Of a stretch of DNA of 20,350 bases, positions 11,701 through 18,598 are shown piece by piece; position 1 is the first letter of the stretch; every line of letters starts with the position of its first letter. The position numbers and the translations under genes are program-made. The DNA is from Phoronis australis. Lineage: Eukaryota > Phoronida > Phoronidae. The stretch spans positions 9,698 to 30,047 of the forward strand of contig NMRA01001249.1 in assembly GCA_002633005.1 (NCBI GenBank), written 5' to 3'. The notes below the pieces were generated by a model. The model saw only the letters and a program-made list of their open reading frames with translations. It did not search any database and was not told the origin of the DNA.

Positions 11701-13792
11701 GGCTTTCAAACTCATATTTTTTTTCAAAGCGTACGATATTCAATGTAGAATTTTGAAGTTAATCTTTAAATTTTGGGGGAGTGTCAAAGCAATGACCGGC
11801 GAAGAAAATGACAGGTGATTTTTTATTTTATAAAATTCGAAAACTGAAACAGAAATTTATGTCTGACTGTTTTTTAAAAATGGTATCCTAAAGATAAATC
11901 GAAAGATGTCACTTAAACTGAAACATGTCAATTGGTCGCAGGCGTCAACTTGGCTACTTATTGGAGCGTTTCTTTGTTTTATTGTAACTTGACGAAGTCC
12001 GTAATCCTTGGAAAATTGGTGGGTCAAGTTTCCTAGTGACCCCTGCTTCCACCGCCTCTCAATTATGGCCGCGTAAGGCACTAGACGACTATGGCGAATT
12101 TTAAATCCCACACCCGGTGGACGTACCGCCCTGGTTTCTTTGATCTGGCGCAAATCTCAACTTTGCCTGATATTCTGTTGTGCAGGTCATGCGCGCACCC
12201 AGCCTTTAATATGGGGGCTCGAATTTCCGATGGTGTGGATTTTTTATCGGCATAAAAGCCGAAGGACTAAAAAAAAACGGGGTGCCACGTCCAGAGCTGT
12301 GAATTCTGCGTTTGCGCCTTCTCAGTGGACTTGTTGTCTCATTTTCTCGGACATTTTGTTTCTCTGAGGCGGAACTTTTTGTCCACTTCGCCAAATGAAC
12401 GAGCCCCCNCGTGGGTGCGCGCATGAAGGTGGGCACAGCAGAGGCAGAGTGTTATCTTCTCTAGGTTTGGTTGGCTCATGTTACAAATCAACGTAGTTTG
12501 GCTTTACTGAAAATTCATTTGTACCTATTTTTGCGTTATCATTAAGATAATTTGTTTTTATTGTAAACAAATATCCACAAATCGTTTTTCAAGCATCAAA
12601 ATTGACCCAGAAATAGTAAAGTTACAGCTTGTCCTAGCTTTAAATCTGAGTCTTCAAGCGCACTGTCCAAATACACGTGGCTCACAAAGAACAAATAGCT
12701 GCTACCAGTGTAACTGTTATGGCCTAAAGCGAGACATTTGAGGACAACTTTATGTAATCTGTGAGGTGATGACTTAATTATGATTCGCGCACAGTTATAG
12801 TATCAATGTTTCGCCTAATGATTAAATACCAGCTGGTAGTGTCAGTCCCTGTATCTTATCGGACCATCCAGCGTAATAACGCAGCGTATCGATACACAGT
12901 TGGACTTCTCCTTTGCCAAGGTTCACGGGCTTACCCATTTCCAAAGACATTAGTTTCTGTAAAAATAACAAATATGAAACTGTATCATGAGGAGTCAACA
13001 TCAATTGCAAATTATTGACTTCGAAATATTGTCCGCTGGTAGATTTATAACTCCACGACCCAAAAATTACCACCAAATAGTCAGCGTCACGTTGGACCAA
13101 ATCAGCCATCCTGTCCAAAAGTCGACCTCGGACAGACGCCGCCATTTTTCGCCATGGTGAGCCGCGCTTGAAGGCATCTCTTGCAGCCGCTACAGCCTTG
13201 TCAACGTCTGCCTGAAAACAATTTTGTGGAGAATGATCAAAATTGAATAAAAAGTAGAAATGTGTGTGTTTTGACGGACGATAACAATGATTTAAGTCAG
13301 TGCTGGTGTGATGCCAAGTTTGTATACCTGCAAAAATTAATTAACCAATTCACTAAGTGGTCTCATCCTTGCAAACCAAGAACGTAGGCTATTGACAGCA
13401 CTATGGCACGTGCAACATTGCTCATCACTCCTTCCATGATTTATGATAACAGGTAAAATGATTCCTCAACTAACTGTCAGTTCTATCAAGCAAAAAGTCA
13501 GACAATAATGTCATAGTAGGTTAGGCCTATTTAGCTTCGATATCCCATTGTACATTACCTTCTCTCAGGTCAGATGGGATTTGTCAGTAAGGAATAAGCT
13601 AAGACCAATTTTTAATGGTCAATGGTTTAAATCAAAAGTTAGAGTTCTATGACAGCTAGACTGCATCCCATATCTAGCTATTCGTACTTTGCCGCCTTCT
13701 TGTACCCGACATATCTCCTCTTCAGTAGACGGGTTGATGTCAGCGAAGGTTTTACCACTTGTTGAATTCACCCATTCGTTATTGATGAATAT
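5662..13792 (-). CDS. Aldehyde dehydrogenase, ALDH1/ALDH2 class; 11 exons found, N-terminal exon and one NAD-binding segment missing
   Basis: NAD(P)-dependent aldehyde dehydrogenases oxidise aldehydes to acids; ALDH1A members make retinoic acid and ALDH2 clears acetaldehyde. Joined exons (5' to 3'): 13792-13688, 13211-13071, 12956-12830, 11600-11539, 11186-11137, 9908-9806, 9426-9242, 8876-8712, 6720-6563, 6019-5945, 5728-5662. All junctions are GT-AG and in phase except from the fifth to the sixth. Landmarks in order are [46 protein letters not shown] (catalytic Glu, E268 of ALDH2), GQMC (catalytic Cys, C302), [30 protein letters not shown] and a C-terminus ending VPQS. About 410 residues are present of the ~500 usual for the family. 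About 63 residues (KPAEQTP to FTGSTE) and the first ~20 are not found. Membership of the family is secure. Whether it is ALDH1A, ALDH1 or ALDH2, cytosolic or mitochondrial, cannot be told without the N-terminus. It may be a pseudogene. Confidence 0.85.
5771..5808. repeat. GC-rich degenerate (CGCCGT)n tract in the last ALDH intron
   Basis: A 38-base run of degenerate GCCGTC/GCCGAC hexamers lies between an ATC/CAT triplet run and AT-rich sequence, only about 45 bases upstream of the terminal exon in gene sense. It is CpG-rich, unlike the rest of the 216-bp intron. Confidence 0.6.
5945..6019 (-). CDS. ALDH exon: [20 protein letters not shown]
   Basis: A 75-bp exon, phase 2 in and phase 2 out. 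It carries the conserved [13 protein letters not shown] loop, which shapes the active-site entrance in ALDH1/2. Acceptor TTTTTAG, consensus donor GTAAGT. Confidence 0.9.
6147..6550. repeat. 36-bp minisatellite filling an ALDH intron
   Basis: Eleven tandem units start near 6149, 6185, 6221, 6257, 6293, 6324, 6360, 6396, 6432, 6468 and 6504, with a partial unit from 6540. The period is exactly 36 bp apart from one 31-bp unit. Each boundary carries the perfect 12-bp palindrome CTCATATATGAG or a variant. Units from 6360 on are nearly identical; those on the acceptor side are diverged. Because 36 is a multiple of 3 and no stop is built in, the array is open on both strands (a 12-residue repeat such as [12 protein letters not shown] on the minus strand), but these frames are intronic and probably meaningless. 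The array occupies most of the 543-bp intron and stops about 12 bases from the splice donor at 6562. Confidence 0.95.
6563..6720 (-). CDS. ALDH exon: [11 protein letters not shown]...GYV(W)
   Basis: A 158-bp exon, phase 0 in and phase 2 out. It encodes [20 protein letters not shown] and then the family's N-T-YGLAAGV segment, finishing with LEAGYVW, where the Trp codon is split by the intron. The family usually has IFGPVMQI and AGTVWVN. Acceptor ATAG, donor GTACGT. The donor is followed within a few bases by the 36-bp minisatellite. Confidence 0.88.
7257..7416. mobile_element. Short MITE-like element with CAGTGGCGG terminus
   Basis: On the minus strand the right end reads CAGTGGCGGCTTTAAGG followed by a G-rich tract. 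The left end reads CAGGGTTGGATTCAGG and also runs into a G-rich tract. The ends are poor inverted repeats, but the CAGTGGCGG end and adjacent poly-G match the 1878-2676 element. No target duplication is visible. Confidence 0.35.
8020..8467. repeat. Degenerate 20-bp tandem array, interrupted by a MITE
   Basis: Units of 19-21 bases begin CCGGCCA or CCAACCA and contain GTTTT/GGTT near position 12-16. Left block units start at 8020, 8039, 8059 and 8079; right block units start at 8347, 8367, 8387, 8407, 8428 and 8449. Examples are CCGGCCAAGTGGTTATAGCA and CCGGACAACACGTTTTATCA. The two blocks are separated exactly by the 240-bp MITE at 8107-8346, so the array appears to have existed first. Function unknown. 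Confidence 0.6.
8107..8346 (+). mobile_element. MITE with CATGCGCGCACCCAG termini, copy A
   Basis: The left terminus CATGCGCGCACCCAG and right terminus CTGGGTTCGCGCATG are inverted repeats with one mismatch across 15 bases. The 240-bp interior matches the copies at 12188-12425 and 20193-20350 (CTCGAATT-C, GTTTGCGC, TTTTTGTCTCTGAGG, ACTTCGCCAAATG). There is no coding capacity. GAGGTC on the left and GAGGCC overlapping the right edge may be a diverged 6-bp target duplication, but this is not certain. One ambiguous base lies at 8200. Confidence 0.75.
8480..8531. repeat. Tandem pair with 33-bp period
   Basis: The 19-mer CTGTATGACTGAATTTCGC occurs at 8480-8498 and again, identically, at 8513-8531, with related bases after each (ACATGGACA, GCACAGGA). 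Confidence 0.85.
8712..8876 (-). CDS. ALDH exon: VDADQFEKV...AKEE
   Basis: A 165-bp, 55-codon phase-0 exon. It holds [20 protein letters not shown], then [20 protein letters not shown] and MRIAKEE, matching the family Q-GAKL-CGG----KGYF-EPT-F--V-D-M-IA-EE. The AKEE end precedes IFGP on the following exon, as in other ALDHs. Acceptor TTTAG, donor GTACAA. Confidence 0.88.
9242..9426 (-). CDS. ALDH exon with catalytic Cys
   Basis: A 185-bp exon, phase 1 in and phase 0 out. The motif [16 protein letters not shown] aligns with NQGQCCCAGSRTFVQE of ALDH2; the central nucleophile Cys302 is kept, while both flanking cysteines are Met and Tyr. It ends GTEQGPQ, the usual GPQ before the next exon. Acceptor CTACAG, donor GTATAG. 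Confidence 0.88.
9806..9908 (-). CDS. ALDH exon with catalytic Glu
   Basis: A 103-bp exon, phase 0 in and phase 1 out, encodes [20 protein letters not shown] then CGGKSP. The Glu of SLECGGKSP aligns with catalytic-base Glu268 of ALDH2 (family LELGGKSP), so the usual Leu is Cys here. Acceptor TTTACAG, donor GTAAGT. Confidence 0.88.
9909..11136 (-). other. ALDH interval lacking the expected NAD-binding exon
   Basis: A 1228-bp stretch between the WNFP exon and the catalytic-Glu exon. ALDH1/2 proteins need about 63 residues here (GN-VV-KPAEQTP-...-FTGSTE). I read the minus strand through and found no frame or splice-bounded segment resembling KPAE, GFPPGV or FTGS. In-frame stops precede the chance AFTG string at 9918-9930. 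There are no ambiguous bases in the interval. The interval is AT-rich, especially 10600-10860. Confidence 0.6.
11137..11186 (-). CDS. ALDH exon: [16 protein letters not shown]
   Basis: A 50-bp exon after a CAG acceptor encodes the NAD-site signature WNFP and then KIAPAL, as in the family WNFPLLM-WKIAPALA. The best donor is a weak GTCATA, leaving two bases (AC) of a split codon; without it the frame meets TAA three bases later. The next exon of the usual gene (GN-VV-KPAEQTP...) should follow but is not in the window. The ends of this exon are therefore less certain than its identity. Confidence 0.75.
11539..11600 (-). CDS. ALDH exon: [21 protein letters not shown]
   Basis: A 62-bp exon, phase 1 in and phase 0 out, encoding the conserved [12 protein letters not shown] strand that precedes PWNFP. 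Acceptor TTACAG, strong donor GTGAGT. This short exon falls exactly between ITP and WNFP. Confidence 0.85.
11601..12829 (-). other. ALDH intron carrying MITE copy B
   Basis: A 1229-bp intron joined in phase 1. Apart from the MITE at 12188-12425 it holds no recognisable gene. A 98-codon minus-strand frame at 11857-12153 has no domain I recognise. Confidence 0.75.
12188..12425 (+). mobile_element. MITE with CATGCGCGCACCCAG termini, copy B
   Basis: A 238-bp element starting CATGCGCGCACCCAG and ending GTGGGTGCGCGCATG (inverted, one mismatch). It shares the interior landmarks of copy A in the same order and orientation: GGGGGCTCGAATTTC, GCGTTTGCGC, TTTTCTCGGACATTTTG and CCACTTCGCCAAATG. It sits inside an ALDH intron, in antisense relative to the gene. 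One ambiguous base lies at 12409. No clear target duplication. Confidence 0.75.
12830..12956 (-). CDS. ALDH exon: [11 protein letters not shown]...LTLPA
   Basis: A 127-bp exon, phase 0 in and phase 1 out. It contains MGKPV and [14 protein letters not shown], the diagnostic ALDH1/2 stretch (family YYAGWADKIHG). The split glycine codon joins the next exon to restore the ...LPADGE sequence. Acceptor TTACAG, donor GTATTT. Confidence 0.88.
13071..13211 (-). CDS. ALDH exon: ADVDKAV...DYLV
   Basis: A 141-bp, 47-codon phase-0 exon beginning [14 protein letters not shown], matching the helix after the N-terminal strand in ALDH (DVDKAVKAAR-AF). It continues with SPWRKM and [17 protein letters not shown]. 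Acceptor TTTTCAG, donor GTAATT; ending at LV preserves family spacing into the next exon. Confidence 0.88.
13688..13792 (-). CDS. ALDH exon: IFINNEW N-terminal segment
   Basis: This 105-bp, 35-codon exon is phase 0 at both ends, running from IFINNEW to QEGGK. The acceptor is TTGCAG and the donor GTACGA. From memory, vertebrate ALDH1/ALDH2 genes have an exon of this length at the same place. The open frame continues upstream as [10 protein letters not shown] to another possible acceptor (TTCTTGCAG, exon start 13822), with an in-frame ATG at 13805-13807. The true exon may therefore be longer, or may even hold the start codon. Confidence 0.85.
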
Positions 13793-13831
13793 CTGCAAGT
13801 AATGCATAATACGGACTTTTGGCTGCAAGAA

Positions 13832-15079
13832 GCAAAGAGTAGTGTCTTAGTCAACGTTTATAAAGACTTTATATTAAATGTGGAAAACGACAAATCGGGT
13901 AACAATTTTCGAAAAGTACTTAACTGAATAGATAAAAAATTAACACTCTTCATTCTATTTCGTCCTCGCACACGGTCTGAGAGGCCACCGGGCATTGCCA
14001 AAATTCCTGTTTGACCGGCAGCCTGTGTATGGCCTAACCAGCTAAGCAAGTAGTGCTGGGTCAGTTGCTTCATTCTGGTGTGGTGGTGATACAGCAGTCG
14101 GCGACTGTTTGAAATCGAAGGCCACCCAACCGACTAATTCGGAAAAAACACCAACAAGTAGGTTTACTATAGGCCTATAAGTCCACAGTACCAGTGACCT
14201 AGCCTAAATTATTTCCGGCTACAGACAGAGAAGCTAGGGAGTAACTCTATACGCCGATTCCTCGCGGCTACAGATCAAGCGCTGACTGTAAACTACAATT
14301 ACTGAATTCATAAGTCACTAGAAGCATTTAGAAGCATAATGGCATATCAATCAACAAACTTGGGTGTGCTTCACCGTTGGACTCGGATATATCATCGTTT
14401 GTACGCTGAGCCTGAAAAGATTGCGAAGTGCGAAAGAGGGCGTCTGATGTTCTCATACAAGCAGTTGGTAGAATAGGCGTTACATCCACTCAGGTCAAAG
14501 ATATCTGTTTCAGTAGGTCACGCCGTCACTGAGATTAATTATTCGATCCGTAGGCTTGGCAGCCCAGTCAGTCCCGTCAATGATACTATAAATCTTTGGC
14601 CCCGCTAAAATATTCTGCAACTATACAGTATCCGTCGGTACATGAAAACGAGGACAATTGAAGCCTATAATACGTTCAACACACGGGAAGGCATGGCGAC
14701 CTTTCATCCGTGAGTTACGCAACCTGGAGGTTAATAACCCGCCCTCAATCTCAAATTTCCGGTCCAAGAAGATCAAGAACACCACCTCTACCACCACCGG
14801 CCTACCAGGTCCTGCCCTCGATCCACGTCCACACCAACCACAGCAAGGACAGAAAGCGAGATCCTCCTATCTCGCGAAGCTGTCTAAGGGCTTCGCCCTC
14901 ATTTACTCTACTCTCTAAATCTCCGGTCCCTTACGATTGCAAGTCAGATTCAAGCTTCGCAACTGAGAGCTGACATCCGTCTACGCTCTTTGCATGCTCA
15001 CGCCTGTCATGACTGTATGCGTGTGGACAAGTTAACCAGAAAAAGACCAATGGCCAAATCAAAAATTTCAGTGCAGACN
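13832..15079. repeat. Direct duplication, copy 1 (contains a 164-bp extra segment)
   Basis: Begins GCAAAGAGTAGTG and ends AAATTTCAGTGCAGAC, exactly abutting copy 2. The two copies align along their whole length with substitutions and many short indels. Shared landmarks in order: TATATTAAATGTGGAAAACG, CTTCATTCTATTTCGTCC, AAACACCAACAAGTAGG, TTCACCGTTGGACTCGG, TCCGTCGGTACATGAAAACG, AACCAGAAAAAGACCAATGG. Copy 1 starts 10 bases upstream of a candidate ALDH splice acceptor. No transposase or other domain is recognisable. Confidence 0.93.
14765..14928. repeat. 164-bp segment present only in duplication copy 1
   Basis: The segment is bracketed by near-identical 12-mers, AAATTTCCGGTC (14753-14764) and AAATCTCCGGTC (14917-14928); copy 2 has a single such 12-mer. 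Either copy 1 gained an insert or copy 2 lost it through the short direct repeats. It is more C/GC-rich than the surroundings and is open in two plus-strand frames, with no recognised product. Confidence 0.8.
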
Positions 15080-16166
15080 GCAAAGAGTAGTGACTTAGTC
15101 AACGTTTATAAGGACTTTATATTAAATGTGGAAAACGACAAATCCGGTAACAATTTTCGAAAAGTACTTAACTGAATAGATAAAAAATTAACACTCTTCA
15201 TTCTATTTCGTCCTCGCACAAGGTCTGAGGGGCCACCGGGCATTGCCCAGTGCTTGACCGGCAGCCTGTATATCATCGGACCTAACCAGCTAAGCAAGTA
15301 GTGCTGGTGGGTCAGTTGCTTCATCATGGTGGTGACACAGCAGTCGACTGGGAGATTACTGTTTGAAATTGAAGGCCACCCAACCGACTACTTCCGAAAA
15401 AACACCAACAAGTAGGTTTACTATAGGCCTATAAGTCCACAGTACCTAGCCTAAATTATTTCCGGCTACAGACAGAGAAGGGAGTAGGTCTATACGCTGA
15501 CTCCTCGCGGCTACAGAAGCGCTGACTGTAAACTGCAATTACTGAATTCATAAGTTACTAGAAGCATTTAGAAGCATAATAGCATATCAATCAACAAACT
15601 TGGGTGTGCTTCACCGTTGGACTCGGATATGTCATCGTTCGTACGCTGAGCCTGAAAAGATTGCGAAGTGGAAAGGGCGTCTGATGTTCTCATCAAGCAC
15701 TTGGCAGAATAGGCGTTACGTCCACTCAGGTCAAAGATATCTGTTTGAGTGGGTCACGCCGTCACTGAGATTAATTCTTCGATGATCCGTAGACTTGGCA
15801 GCCAAGTCAGTCCCGTCAATGATACTATAAAATCTTTGCCGGGCCCCGCTAAAATAGTCTGCAACTATGCAGTATCCGTCGGTACATGAAAACGAGGGCA
15901 ATTGAAGCCTAGTATAGGCCTACGTTCAACACACGGGAAGGCTGGCTACTTTTCATCCGTGAGTTACGCAAGCTGGAGGTTCATAACCCGGCCGCCCTCC
16001 GGCAATCTCAAATCTCCGGTCTCTTACGATTGCAAGTCAGATTCAAGGTTTCGCAGTTGAGAGCTAACATCTACGCTCTCTGCTCACGCCTGTAATGATT
16101 GTGTGCGTGTGAACAAGTTAACCAGAAAAAGACCAATGGCTCAAATCAAAAATTTCAGTGCAGACG
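15080..16166. repeat. Direct duplication, copy 2
   Basis: A 1087-bp head-to-tail partner of 13832-15079 lacking the 164-bp segment. It begins GCAAAGAGTAGTG immediately after the ambiguous base at 15079 and ends AAATTTCAGTGCAGACG. After 16166 the sequence no longer matches copy 1. Confidence 0.93.
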
Positions 16167-16302
16167 GAACGCAACCGCTTTATGAAATCCTGCGCACCAC
16201 AGTGCTATGATGGCGCAAGCACGTGGCTAGGTCTGCGTAAGGATTTCTTTCGGGCATATATAGGTGACTGGCGTAGCTAGATGGAGATTCAAAAACAGGC
16301 CG

Positions 16303-16324
16303 GTGTGTGTGTGTGGGGGGGGGG
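16303..16324. repeat. (GT)n followed by poly-G
   Basis: GTGTGTGTGTGTG runs directly into a run of ten G. This is a simple repeat. Confidence 0.9.
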
Positions 16325-16587
16325 ATGCACCGCATAGGGGCTGACGGAAATCGGAAGGTGGTTCAGGTAGCACTAGATGCAACTAGTGACGAACGGCGGG
16401 GGAACAGGGGTAATAAACGGTCAAGGGTTCAAAGCCCTGGGAACTAACATGTCATGCTCGATCGATCGCCTTCAGCGCAGTCGCACAAAATATGATTATA
16501 TTAATTTAGTAAGCATCACAAGCCCGTAGCCCACGGAAAAGGTCCAGCCCCAGCCTATCCGTTAGAAATAGGCTATATAGTAATGGA

Positions 16588-16632
16588 CAACAACAACGAC
16601 AACAACAAAAACAACAACTATTACAACAACAA
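16588..16632. repeat. (CAA)n microsatellite
   Basis: Imperfect CAA trinucleotide tract (CAACAACAACGACAACAAC and onward) with interruptions, followed by AAAATTGTTG, an inverted echo of the repeat. Confidence 0.9.
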
Positions 16633-16864
16633 AATTGTTGCAGCTACTGGTATAACTACATGCATAACTAAGTTAGACGAATTTGGTTCTGATTCAAAGC
16701 GCTTCGCTTAATCATCGGGCTCTACCCGGCCCCAGGGCCCAACTTCGCCCGAGTCATGGTGTTTGCGCAGATGACAGGATCCAGCGTACGTACGTAGAGC
16801 CGGAGGCTTTATGTCATTCATTGGCATTAAACGTGAGTGGTTGCTACACCATTATCGTCGATAT

Positions 16865-17157
16865 TATCGTTGACCAAATGAGTGAAGGTTACGACGTTAA
16901 ATTACGTGCCGTAAGTTGATTCTTGTTAGAGGCGTAAAGTAATTATTTACGCCGTAAAGTAATTATTACATTACGACGTAAAGTACGTATTTGCGGCGCT
17001 AAAGATTGCTTTACGCTGCAAATATTTACTTTACGCAGCAAATAATTACTTTATGCCACCGATAATTTGTTTATGCTGCACTTAATTACGCCTGTAACAA
17101 GAATTACGTTACGCACGTAATTTAACGGCGTAACGTTCACCCATTTGGACAACGATA
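16865..17157. mobile_element. Complete foldback MITE, 293 bp, TA-flanked
   Basis: The left end (TATCGTTGACCAAATGAGTG, then AAGGTTACGACGTTAAATTACGTG) is the near-exact inverse of the right end (CACGTAATTTAACGG ... CCATTTGGACAACGATA). The inverted repeat extends about 49 bases with few mismatches. TA is found at both outer ends, compatible with the TA target of Tc1/mariner-type elements. The interior is a series of GGCGTAAAGTAATTATTTACG-like units in both orientations (GGCGTAAAGTAATT...TTTACGCC is itself nearly palindromic), so the whole element could fold on itself. No coding capacity. A truncated relative lies at 4013-4158. Confidence 0.8.
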
Positions 17158-17675
17158 CATCATAAGGTAACAAGGGATTCTAGAAATAAATGTCTGTAAC
17201 TGTTAAGCTTTAAAACAGCGAAATAGCCCTCAAAAAGTAGTGTGTCATGAATTTCTGAAAACCAACCAAGAAACAAAACAGCAGAAAATGTGATTGTTAT
17301 CAGCTATCGTGGTGTACTTGCTAGCATAGTAGGGCAAGGTGCAGACATTTCAAATTTAGAAATGAGAGTGATCGTCAAATGATTGTTGTCCATTCAGTGT
17401 CCACTTTCTGTGTGAATTGGTGGACTGACATGCATGCGGGTGTACGCATGTGTGCGTTTTCATTCTTTGATATTCAGCATACGCCGACGCAGTCTTATGT
17501 CGTTGCTCAAACAACCAGACATTAACTACCGTGTGTTCTTAGAGAAAAGCAAGTCTAGACCTAATGAAACGTTGGTCAAGTGTTCCTTTGTCCATCAGTG
17601 ACAATGGTGCACAGCCTCGCAGACTTCATACGAGCAACAAACATGATGCAAAAGATTTCCAAGGTTACGTGTCAC
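17158..17675. other. Non-coding stretch, nothing recognised
   Basis: AT-rich sequence without recognisable frames, RNA genes or tandem repeats. Confidence 0.45.
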
Positions 17676-17752
17676 TATTCCGAAGGTTCACTTCTCGGAA
17701 AGTCCACTACTCTGAAGTTTCATTACTCAGACAATATTCATTACTCTGATTG
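17676..17752 (+). repeat. Tandem CACTACTCCGAAGGTT-like repeats (plus orientation)
   Basis: About four to five degenerate 16-18 bp units: TCACTATTCCGAAGGT, TCACTTCTCGGAAAGT, CCACTACTCTGAAGTT, TCATTACTCAGACAAT and TCATTACTCTGATTG. The same motif recurs inverted at 19016-19058. Confidence 0.75.
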
Positions 17753-18107
17753 TCTTCTAATGAGTCGGAACTGACATGAATGAAATATTGTTTTTGTATC
17801 CATTTAGTAACCATTTGAAAGGAAAACTATGCAAGAGTTGAATAGTTCTTCAAACATTAATTACATTGTTTGCAAATGAGCTTCGTTCCAATCACTGCCA
17901 ATCGTGACTTCTTGAATCTAACGACTCAATCTCAAGCAGGGACAAAATCTGGGGCACGGGTCAGGGCTGCGGCGACCTGAAGACTGAATGGGACTCTCCT
18001 GTGAAGACTGGCTGGGACAGGGTAGCCTTCTAAGTACATTTAATTTCGACCACATCCGTAGGGTGAGGTAATTATTCATCAATGTCCTTAATTCGTATTC
18101 TTTTAAA

Positions 18108-18179
18108 AGGATAGTAAACCCTGTGATGATTTCCACCAATCCTCGTTCTGTCACCTGCTAATGCATCACTGATGTCAAC
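18108..18179 (-). pseudogene. Possible cytochrome P450 C-terminal fragment (copy 1)
   Basis: On the minus strand the frame reads RGLVEIITGFTILLKEYELR, which resembles the segment after the heme-binding Cys loop in P450s (family RF-L-E-K-AL--LL--FEL). The Cys loop itself (F--G-R-C-G) is absent upstream, and the sequence after ELR does not resemble P450. An AG (GTGACAG) lies just before the fragment. A diverged plus-strand copy lies at 18471-18555. This could be chance; it is a weak assignment. Confidence 0.25.
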
Positions 18180-18187
18180 CTTCCAAG

Positions 18188-18410
18188 TTAAAAGTATACC
18201 AAATCCGGTTTTATCCTATGAACAGATATTAAAAACGACTTTCCCATCCAGTTCTCTGAAACGAAATAATGCTCTTCTCGACAACCCTCTAAAGCTTTGA
18301 AGAAAATCAGAAAACTCCTTACAATTTCTGCTAAAATGGCAAGCGTGACCCACGCTTTTAGCGAGTTACGCGACATCTGTGGGAAAAGACCACCCACCAA
18401 GGACCATAAT
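18188..18410 (-). repeat. Inverted repeat, left arm
   Basis: Read on the minus strand this matches 18599-18818 on the plus strand over about 220 bases. Shared blocks include TTATGGTCCTTG-TGGGTGG, TTTCCCACAG-TG, AAAAGCGT-GGT, GAGGGTTGTC, TTTCAGAGAACTGG and CCGGATTTGGTAT. A 70-codon open frame spans the arm here but is interrupted in the other arm; no domain is recognised. Confidence 0.85.
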
Positions 18411-18470
18411 GTGCAATTCGTGAAATAATGGGTATGGATTCTTAGTTGATTCCTGCTTCATCTTTCATGA

Positions 18471-18555
18471 TTGACGCCAATGATACAACAGCAAGTGAGA
18501 GAACGAGGCTTGGTTGAAATCATCAAAATAGGGTTTAGAATCCTTTTTAAGGAAG
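18471..18555 (+). pseudogene. Possible P450 C-terminal fragment (copy 2, inverted relative to copy 1)
   Basis: Plus-strand sequence GAACGAGGCTTGGTTGAAAT is followed by a TTTAGAATCCTTTTTAAG stretch, matching the minus-strand copy at 18108-18179. It translates as RGLVEIIKIGFRILFKE. The similarity extends upstream (TTGACGCCAATGATA against TTGACATCAGTGATG). There is no Cys loop and no full-length gene. It lies in the spacer between the large inverted arms. Confidence 0.25.
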
Positions 18556-18598
18556 GAATCACGTGAAAACTCATACACCCCATGTCAAAGTTTGGACA

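Larger units (their letters stand above)
16167..16864. other. Non-coding stretch with simple repeats
   Basis: No recognisable gene. It contains the GT/G tract at 16303-16324 and the CAA-rich tract at 16588-16632. A 78-codon plus-strand frame at 16683-16919 has no domain and runs into the MITE at 16865. Confidence 0.5.

Noticed and set aside
14658-14973. Overlapping Pro/Arg-rich plus-strand frames in duplication copy 1
   Set aside because: Largely made by the 164-bp extra segment and open in two frames at once; no homologue recognised and disrupted in copy 2.
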